A DNA stretch of 64,000 nucleotides from Trichoplax sp. H2 (taxonomy: Eukaryota > Placozoa > Uniplacotomia > Trichoplacea). Location of the stretch: positions 434,001 to 498,000 of the forward strand of contig NOWV01000044.1 in the NCBI GenBank assembly GCA_003344405.1, in the 5' to 3' direction. The position numbers and the translations under genes were made by a program. Position 1 is the stretch's first letter. Every line of letters starts with the position of its first letter. Below are positions 55,770 through 64,000 of the stretch, piece after piece. The notes beneath the pieces are model-generated. The model was not told the origin of the DNA and searched no databases. It was given only the letters and a program-made list of their open reading frames with translations.

Positions 55770-56320
55770 TACAGTGTACAGTGCATGCAGTAACACTTTC
55801 GACCAGGCAGTATTGTACATTGTAGACTGTAGACTCGGTGGCAGGACGGACTGTGTGACAAGGCATGATAGTGAGTGTAACTGTACATGAGAATACCTGT
55901 ACTGTAGAGATTACATTCAGGACGGACTACGTGACAAGGGCATGGCTGTACAGTGTACAGTACAGTATGAACTCCTTTATACTGTAGTGAAGCTAAGAAA
56001 TACTGTCAAGAAATACTGTCAAGAAATTTTGTAGACATCACGTCCACCAGTCCAGCAATCCAGTACAGTCCGATCTGGTCACAATCGCTTTCCGTCCGAC
56101 TGTACACTGTACTATACTGTAGTACTGTACACTGTACTAGTACACTGTACAGGACACAGTTTAACAGTACCGTACAGTACTGTAGTCTACAGTACTGTAC
56201 ACTCTACTATTTACAGTACTAACTGGAACAGTACCGTAAAAAGAACCACTGTAGGACTATTCCCCTCACCTACTCAACTCTCAGTCTACCGTACACGGTA
56301 CAGTATAGGAATCAAGGACA
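55770..56320. repeat. Dense GTACAGTACTGTAC palindrome cluster
   Basis: The densest such cluster in the window: TGTACACTGTACTATACTGT, AGTACTGTACACTGTACTAG, CAGTACCGTACAGTACTG, TCTACCGTACACGGTACAG and many more. Short self-complementary units make cruciform structures possible. Also present are AAATACTGTCAAG repeats (56000-56025) and a poly-A run at 56360. Confidence 0.85.
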
Positions 56321-56862
56321 CGCTTGCGGTAGCGACTAGTAGCGACTAGGGTGGAGGAAAAAAAAAATCACCACAATCAATGTCACCCATGACAATCGTT
56401 TGTGGCCGTTACTGTGGTCACGTTGTCATGACATTATTTTAGCCAGCGATGCGATACTGACGTCAGGCTACTGTATCATCAATGACTTTATTCTATCATA
56501 TATCGTATGATGATCCAAGACAGCCAAACAAGGTATCCTTCGCTGGCAGAAAGAATGTCACCAATAAATGAGCCCGAGGGCCATCCACGTGACGTCATCT
56601 CTTTGGCGCAGACGATAGGACTGACGTCGGTCGGACCATCCGCCTCTTACTGTAGGTAAGTCGGTTGCATCACATTCTTTTCTAGGTCTCTTTCTACTCA
56701 TCTTTGCTATTATTTCAAGGTAGCATTTGACAACCTGCAATCCATTCGTGCAATTCCTCCTCCAGACGTCGTCATTGTAGAGGGAAAGATTGCAGCCATT
56801 ATAGCTTTAGCACTACAAGGAATTGTCTTATTGGATCAACTAACTGTAAACGACAGAAGAAA

Positions 56863-59800
56863 ATGATTGCAAGGCATTTCTATTCAGCAATTCATTTGTA
56901 CTCGCGCAGCTTAAGGTTGCCACGTGTGCTGTCACCAGGTATGCTGCTGCATCTTGGTCACAAGTCCATGAGCAGAGTTTTAGTTTTGCACCATCTTTGC
57001 AATTCCAATGATAAATCATTGCTTAGATGGAAAGTGTTGTAGGATAGTTGAATTGTTGATACACATCATCAGTCTTGATAGATCCAATCATTGTCTACAT
57101 AATCATCTTACAATAAATCGTGTGTATATTCATCCTAAATTTGTCATTGATATCTGCTGTGCAGGATTAAATGCTTGGTCTACCTTTCGACTGGCAGCGA
57201 CCACGACCATGAAGTATAATAGTAAGTAGACACACTTTTCTACATTAAATCATGCGTTCTATAGATACACTGGTAGACAGGAGTTGATTAGGATGCAAGC
57301 ATTGATAATCCTCATCGGGCAATAGTTCAAGGATACGGTATCACAGGCAAACCATCAATCAGTCCTCCATCAAAAACTTGGATGACTTGTAGATACAAGC
57401 TTATAAAATAGAAATAGCGATTGCAGCATTCATGCCATACTTGTATTTTTATACCAATCACACAGTTGAAGTAGACACTACATCCAACTTACTTGATATT
57501 CAAGTGTAAAAAGTGATCAAGACCTTTTAGAAAGCAATTTTCAAAGTGTGATCCTATTCGTTGGCAATAGGACTGTAGACTAGAAATAGTAATACGTAAG
57601 GAATGCAACGTTTTAGTCACCTTTACAAGGCTGAGAATACAGCCCATGATGAGGTAGACGTATAGAGGTAGTTATCATCAAGTATGGCATAAGCAAGGAT
57701 GCCATAGTGTACATCATGATAAAGTCATTATACAGGAAATACATGCGTGCATCACTTCGTAGAACTTCACAAAGCTGAGAAGAGTAGAAATCCATGATGA
57801 GGCATATGGATGCAATAGGAAGGAAAGGAGTCGTTATACAATCATGTCTTATCATCAAGGATAGTAGTATAGATCATGACTGAGTGATTATACCGTAAAT
57901 GCCTACGCCCATAACTTAGTAAAATGCAATAGACTAATGATGCTTGCAATTGCTTCTGATGGACAGATACTGCATTAAAACAAGATTCTAGTCACCATTT
58001 TGATGCACCAACTCAACATTTGAAAAATCGACTACAGCCCATCGATGAAGATGTGTAAGTCTTTTCTGACGCGTATATTAAACGGTTGATAAGTAGTGGA
58101 TATTGGCTACACAATGGATCTCGAGATATCATGATAGAATTTTGATGGCTTCGCCTGTTTTCCAAACTAATAGTAGTTATTTTGAATGATTGCAGTGACA
58201 ACTTTGCACAGTTTCCATTAGATGAAACATTGGTATCCAGACTGCATCAACTTGGTTTCAATCGTCCTTTTCAAATTCAAGCAGTTAGCCTTCCTTATAC
58301 ATTGAATGGCAGGTGATGCATAAATGCAGTATTGCAAAACTACTTTCTTGTATTGTTTGCCGTGTTTGCAGATTTGTAATCATATCTAACTCTGGATGAT
58401 TTCAAATGCTATTGTAGAGATGTATTAGGGAAAGCCCTTACTGGTAGCGGTAAAACGTTAGCCTTTGCTTTACCAATTATTCAAAAATTATCGCAAGGGT
58501 AAAGGGATTAAATTTGCTCGATAGTTAGTGCTATATTGTTCTACAGACTGTGTTATTGATAAGGTAATACTAAGCAAATGGATGTAAATATCAATTGTAG
58601 TGAGAAAACGGGTAATCCTCGAGCCATCGTCATTGCTCCTACAAGAGAGTTATGTAGTCAAGTTCATGGGTAAATTGCTTATTCATCATGTTGACAAGCC
58701 TAGTTCAATAAATTCTTGAAGTGATATAAATCAAGAAACAGTTGATTTAAACGTCATAACCATAGATGCAATATCAATTACTAATAATCATATCAAAATG
58801 CAGGTGTATTGCTGATTTATCAAGTACAATAAAATCTGTTGCATTGTATGGTGGTACTGCTTACGGTCCTCAAGTAATTGGCTAATGAATGATACTAAGC
58901 TTTTTTACTTTACGAACGACTATTATACGCGTCTATTTGTCTAACAGTATCAAATATTTCATTGTAGACCTCAAAGCTAAGAAGAGGTGCTGATGTTATA
59001 TGTGCTACACCTGGACGATTAAACGATCACCTGAAGCGTAACAATTTTGTAAGTTACTTTTACCCTTATTTAAATAATATCTCGGAATAGACAATGCGGT
59101 ATGATGGTGCTGCTATCTTTTTAAATAGTGTCATAATACTGGATTTTTTTACATGTTCTAATCGATCGCAGGTTTTAGATGATGTTCAGTTATTAATTTT
59201 GGATGAAGCTGATGAAATGTTGACCCCAAATTTTAGAGTAAGAGTTGCATTCCCTTCATAGCTTTTATTTTTAACTATACCATAAGCACTAAAAGACATG
59301 ATTTTGTTAGGAACAAATTGAAGATATTCTACAGGATAGCCCCCAAAACAAACAGGTTTTAATGTTTGGTGCAACAATGCCACGATATATCAAAGAAATT
59401 GCCAAGAAGTATGTATGTTAGGAGATGCATCATTTTTTTTTGCTACGATAAACGCTAGTCGAATTACCTCAGGTGCCTAGAACATAGCTATAATATTAGC
59501 ATATAGTGATGTTCCATAGCCTGAGGGAAATCATTTTTCAGTTGTTTTTCACACGGGATACATAACATGAGGTATTCTCGTATAGTTCTTGACTGATACA
59601 CTTCCTGCTCCAAATATTATGATGATTTTATAATCCATGTAATGTGCTGTGATGTCTTCTCACTATTTCTGATATTGGTTCATTTAAGATATTTAAAAAC
59701 TCCAGAAGTAATCGACATAACCAAAAAGGGTTCTCCATTTCCCAAAACTGTAACCCATAAGGTAGATGCTTAGTTCCATACCAGATGATGCCTTTTAAGG

Positions 59801-61729
59801 AGTATTATATAGTTAAACACATGAAACCTAGTTTTAGGCTTCATATTTTTACCATTGTGTCTTGCTGATCATTCTTAAAAATTAACTTTTGGCATATATA
59901 GGCCGTCAAACTATTAAACTGGAGTTGTCGTTCATTAGCAGTTAGAAATATTATCGAGGAAGAGGGTATCCAGCGGTCGGTTGTATTTGTAACAACAAAA
60001 GGTCAGCCAAGTATACCTATTAATCACCTTACATTTGGTAATAGTTTTATGACTAATTTTTATATCTTGACTTCAACCATTAAAGTGGAAGCCAACGATT
60101 TAGCTCAAAAGATCAATAGTTTTGGCTTACCTGTTAAACCATTACATTCTGATTTAAGTCAGAATAAAAGAGAGGAAATTATAGAAGCATTTAGAGTTGG
60201 AAAATTAAAGGCAATCGTTGTAAGTTTATTGTTGACGTTTTAACCTTGTGATTACCGTATATGTAGTACAATACGCTTAGTGATAATATTGGGAGTTCCG
60301 GAAACACTTGAAATGTGTCTTATCTAATACTCCACTCGTTTTGCTATATATAATTAGGCAACCGATGTAGCTGCTAGAGGATTAGATATTCCTGAAACTG
60401 ATTTAGTAATTCAAGGTAAGAAATTACTGAATATTTCAGCGTATAATGAATGATCAGTATGTCATTTGCGTAGCTTTACCACCCTTTACCATTAACATAT
60501 CAACGTTCTTTTTTTTATAGTTGCTCCACCACCTAACGGATTTGACTTTTACGTGCATCGTACTGGTCGCACAGGCCGTGCCGGTCGTTCTGGAGTTGCT
60601 GTACTAATTTATGGATCCGATCGCAAAGATCGATTATTTTTAAAGGAGGTAGTATAAACGGAATCTGCAGATGTTTATCTGAAATTTAAATTTTATGTCT
60701 AGATATTGATGTCGTTTACAAAAGTAAACTTTGATTTAAAGTCATATACTTATCAATGATGATAGCTCAGACAGCAAGTACAAGTAGAGGAAAAATCACC
60801 GTTAAAGTTTGAAGAAATTGCAAAATATGCAATTAGTGCCGCGGGTGATAGACTTCAAGAGGTAAAGTAGTGGCATTGTTATCATGATAGCATACTGTAC
60901 TCTTTTGAGATAGATTTTACCAGTAGCCGCACGCTAGATGCTAGCCATGAATACAGCTTAACCATTGTGAATTTTATTTGGATGTAATAGGCTGATCAGA
61001 GATCGATAAAATTTGCTTTACCAAAAGCGCAAGAAGTAAGTTGAAGATACTAAACAACCAAAATTTGCTATATACACTTCATTCTCTCGTATACAGTGTG
61101 CAAAGAGTAGCACATAAATCTGATCTCAATATTTGGATATATTTGACGTTTTAGCTCTTACAAAAAGAAGAAACTACTGACGGAAATGGTCCTGCTGATG
61201 TTTTAGCAAAAGCGTTGTTGGTTTTAGCAGATTTACCGAGCTTAAAACCAAAGTAAGTTTTGATAATCGTACACAGCGTAGCAGCGACTCTATACCTATA
61301 AAGTTGGTAAGTGTACTAAAATAGATATTATCTTTTAGATGGAGTTCAGACGATGCAGATGACGACTGGGATAGAAAGCGTTCTAAAAGGAAATTTTCGA
61401 ATAAGGACGATAATTACTCTAGTAGGAGATATGAAAATTTTGGTAAGAGTGATCGCGATTCTAGTAGGAGACGTGAAAATTTTGGTAGGAGTGAGCGCGA
61501 TTCTAGTAGGAGACGTGAAAATTTTGGTAGAGGCGATCGTGATTTTAGTAGGAATCGTGAAAATTTTGGTAAAGGTGATCGAGATTCTAGACGTCGAGAG
61601 TTTGGTAAAGATTTTGAATACACACGTTACCGAAAAGATGGGAATAGGGATTCTAAAATGGGTGAAGGAAGAGGAAGATCGAAAGGAGACTGGGGTAAAA
61701 AATTTAGCCGAGAATTTTTTGATGAGTAA
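56863..61729 (+). CDS. DEAD-box RNA helicase, DDX21/Gu-like, with possible mitochondrial presequence
   Basis: Secure exons: 58196-58312, 58418-58498, 58601-58669, 58804-58873, 58968-59048, 59172-59237, 59311-59408, 59689-59761, 59902-60001, 60086-60219, 60358-60415, 60521-60648, 60775-60861, 60991-61035, 61155-61252, 61339-61729 (565 residues, phases agree). Motifs in order: RPFQIQA (Q motif), ALTGSGKT (I), PTRELCSQV (Ia), ATPGR (Ib), DEAD (II), GAT instead of SAT (III), FVTTK (IV), ATDVAARGLDIP (V), HRTGRTGRAGR (VI). A ~90-residue segment after motif VI matches the DDX21-type dimerisation region (FEEIAKYAISAAGDRLQE, VLAKALLVLADL). The tail has five RRRENFGRSDRDSS-like repeats. Proposed 5' exons 56863-56938 and 57165-57221 join in phase and encode an Arg/Ser-rich, acid-free start (MIARHFYSAIHLYSRSLRLP), typical of a mitochondrial presequence; 58038-58054 may be a further small exon. 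The link between 57221 and 58196 is incomplete. It lacks a full GUCT domain, so it need not be the nucleolar DDX21 itself. Confidence 0.88.
61400..61615 (+). repeat. 42-bp coding minisatellite in the helicase tail
   Basis: About five in-frame copies of a 42-bp (14-codon) unit read RRRENFGRSDRDSS with small changes. The third codon positions are also conserved (GAAAATTTTGGTA, GATTCTAGTAGGAG), which indicates recent expansion. The unit gives an Arg/Asp/Ser/Phe-rich RNA-binding type tail. Confidence 0.9.
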
Positions 61730-62203
61730 TAATTATAATAATCCAAATGGAATTGATAGCTTGAATTGTATAGTTCAGTAATTTAAAGAAATCGACTTCT
61801 TTCAGGACAGTATTATTTTATGTTATCTGCTCTATAGCATTATAATAACAAAAGACACCTGTTATATATAAATTATATGGCGAGAAAAAGTAGGCTAAAC
61901 ATTATTATAGCAAGAAAGATCTAAAATTATGCTTGCTTTAATGTGAAATTGTCACTATCGGTATCAAAATTTAATTTATAACATTATCTTTGATTAAAAA
62001 ATATTTGCATTACATTCTTGACTTTGATAGTTACATTTTAGGAGAGGATTTTTTACTTTTTTTAAAATGTGCATTTGAGTTGATATATAAGAGTATGTAA
62101 AGTTCGAAGATGCGTCTTAAGCTATTCTCATGTTAGGCAACATGATGTATAATTAATTTGTTAGTTTGTAATAGATATCTCTTTTCATGACGCTGTAAAG
62201 ATA
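61730..62203. other. Convergent intergenic spacer, no gene recognised
   Basis: 3' flanks of the helicase and the SnoaL-like gene. Very AT-rich, with no recognisable signal beyond possible poly(A) sites. Confidence 0.6.
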
Positions 62204-63031
62204 TCAGTCTTCATCTTTTAAATCCGAGTTTGCGATATCAATATACAACTGTAGTTGGCCGTTGATTTTCTTTGCTATAGATAAATACCTGTTAATAAAA
62301 CAAGTCTGTCGTTATGAATACCAAAGAATCACTCTTGATTATATTTTGCTACATACAAAACGGTGTTTACTCGTAAATCAATCTTGGTCAATCAAATTAT
62401 CTTTGTGCAATCGAGCACTTGCAAGTGTATTGTAGCTTCTCAATCTAGTTTAAATTTAGTAGGCAATCTGTCAATACTGCATTACTTACTTTCCTTTATC
62501 AATTACAGTGGCATCTTCACGATGAAGGATATAGCGACCACTAATATAATACATTGAATCTTTGATGATGACTCCATAACCATCGTAAAAATATCGACTT
62601 TGCAAGCCATATTCTTTACCCATAATGACCACTTCATCAAAATATTCCGTAATGGCTAAAGATAGAACAAAAAAAACTGAAAATTTTCATAATAAAGACA
62701 ATACGATATAAAATAATCAAGGAGTAGTAATTGATAGCCACACAGATTCAATTAGTACAACTGATAATATCTGTTAACTTCTTATCTCTTCGACATTTTG
62801 AAATAATAGCAAAGTCATCTTGATGCTTTTATTTTGCACATTGAAAATCTTACCTTGCCTACCTACAATTTCGCAATGACCCGGAGGTAATAATACGGCG
62901 TCATCAGTAAATAAATGATGGATAGCGCCTAAGTCTTGTTGATTAAAAGCATCTTGTAACATTTTATTAAAAGCACTAATTTCCTTCTTCAGTAAAGGAT
63001 CGACAACAAAATCAGATGTTTCACTTGACAT
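62204..63031 (-). CDS. SnoaL-like / DUF4440 (NTF2-fold) protein, 3 exons, complete
   Basis: Exons 63031-62854, 62655-62490 and 62288-62204; phases 1 and 2 agree; 142 residues. The N-terminal helix region (EISAFNKMLQDAFNQQDLGA) leads to LFTDDAVLLPPG, then GRQAITEYFDEV, two strands, and a C-terminal YLSIAKKINGQLQLYIDIAN. These are the ordered motifs of the DUF4440/SnoaL-like family (ketosteroid-isomerase, NTF2-like alpha+beta cone): a helix before LF.(D/E)DAV..PPG, then G...I..(Y/F), and a final K.(D/N)G.W.LY.DIWN strand. Family members include enzymes and small-ligand binders. No specific reaction can be deduced. No signal peptide. It is the last gene before the window end and faces away from the right edge. 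Confidence 0.88.
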
Positions 63032-64000
63032 GATTAACTACAACGTTGCAGGTGTCCAAAATGCTCGCTATATAAAGAAAGGCCAAAATTTTGACAGCAT
63101 TAGCAAATTATTCCATTGCTGCAATTAGACTGTTTGTACTGTAAGATTATGCAATAAAAGTATAATATAACTCAACTATTCATAAACGCATAGCAAGATG
63201 GCATTCATATCACCAATTCATGGTAGCATTGCAGCAGTAGCAATTAAGCGATTTCGCTTCTTTGCAAAATCTTGCAGTTTTTAAGTTGAAACAGAGTACA
63301 GACATGGACAAAATATGTAATTTGCAAGCGAAGATAGTATTCTAAACTATGTATTTTAATTTTAATGCATTATTTTAGCTCACCTTAGCCTATAAAAGAG
63401 TTATTAACCTGATTATTTTATAAGTCTTTCCTTTCTAGTAGATATTTACGAGGTGATGTCCTATTTTGCTGATGCAATAGGGGTTTTTATTAATTAGATG
63501 ACGATATTTTCAGAGTTTTAGACGGCATGGGACTCAAAGGAGGAACAAATAGTTCAATGATCTAACCATATGTTATGATGTACGGTTATTACTTCATTAA
63601 ATATTAGTAATATTCCTTATTAGCATAAAATGATGATATAAATTATATTATTTAACTGGAAGAAATTTTGCCTCCGTTACTGCAGACGCTGCGGATAGAA
63701 TTAGATTTTCTATTTTACAGTATATGATTGGAATGTATAATTTCTTATTTTTAGGCATTAAACTTAGATATCAGTGTAACTGTAGTCTAGCTAGCAAATA
63801 AACTTTGATCTAATACACGTTTATACGTATGATTAAGTAATACTAATTCTATTATTAGCAGTATCGCTATGTCTGCATTCGCAGTTAGTTACACACGCCA
63901 TTTCTAAAGTGACGAAAGTATTTGATTTTTATCGTAATGTTAAATTAATTATCATCAATAAATGAAAATAGATCTAAATTGTATCGTCTAATCTAAAATT
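63032..64000. other. 5' flank of the SnoaL-like gene, no gene recognised
   Basis: AT-rich sequence to the window edge with no open frame of note, no repeat array and no clear exon. An acceptor-like TTTCTATTTTACAG near 63710 leads into no convincing frame. Confidence 0.55.

Larger units (their letters stand above)
52361..56862. other. Intergenic, repeat-rich, no gene established
   Basis: Between two divergent genes. Contents: unstructured AT-rich DNA to about 54200, two tandem repeat arrays (54215-54890, 54970-55220), and a palindrome cluster (55770-56320). A short minus-strand frame starting at ATG 56704 (MSRKRPRKECDATDLPT, then GTAAGA) has the look of a first coding exon. It is head-to-head with the helicase gene, but no second exon could be found. 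Frames at 55410-55712 and 55591-55890 overlap repeats and are rejected. Confidence 0.5.

Noticed and set aside
61414-61623. Antisense frame across the helicase tail (repeats of SRSLLPKFSR)
   Set aside because: It is the mirror of the 42-bp coding repeat; the sense frame is joined in phase to the helicase core.

Overview
The window looks like nuclear DNA of an early-branching animal. It is AT-rich, its genes are broken by many short introns (mostly about 60-250 bp, GT..AG, often GTAAGT donors), and its proteins are close to animal orthologues. The dense GTACTGTAC-type palindromic repeats and compact genes made me think of a placozoan (Trichoplax-like). That assignment is from memory and was not searched.

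Layout. 387-3267 (+): TRIQK, a small tail-anchored protein. 6592-7951 (-): an ML (lipid-recognition) domain protein with an N-terminal membrane anchor. 11348-17871 (-): the complete 25-exon splicing helicase DHX38/PRP16. 19213-21532 (+): an unrecognised protein built from two related modules of about 200 residues. 22139-26796 (-): a complete 16-exon SPIDR orthologue (homologous-recombination scaffold). 28736-34004 (-): a small tandem family of cysteine-rich, possibly PH-like proteins, with two intact copies and one decayed copy. 36984-38018 (-) and 38743-39762 (+): a divergent pair of intronless genes, a seven-bladed WD40 protein and a double-RWD/RING-H2 protein. 42805-52360 (-): a tandem calponin-homology, coiled-coil protein of about 1220 residues. 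56863-61729 (+): a DEAD-box RNA helicase of the DDX21/Gu type with a possible mitochondrial presequence and a 14-residue repeat tail. 62204-63031 (-): a SnoaL/DUF4440-like protein.

The exon models were made by hand, by joining open frames whose splice phases agree. For DHX38, SPIDR, the CH-coiled-coil gene, the SnoaL gene, TRIQK and the two cysteine-rich genes the whole chain stays in frame from start to stop. DHX38 comes out at 1225 residues and SPIDR at 941, close to the human lengths as I remember them (about 1227 and 915).

The genes do not form an operon or pathway cluster. Functional themes are RNA remodelling (DHX38, the DEAD-box protein), genome maintenance (SPIDR, possibly the RWD-RING protein), actin (tandem CH) and lipid or membrane proteins (TRIQK, ML, cysteine-rich family). 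Between and inside genes lie two kinds of repeat: clusters of GTACAGTACTGTAC palindromes, and short runs of 2-5 diverged direct repeats with periods of about 120-260 bp.

I found no tRNA, rRNA, CRISPR array or recognisable intact transposon.
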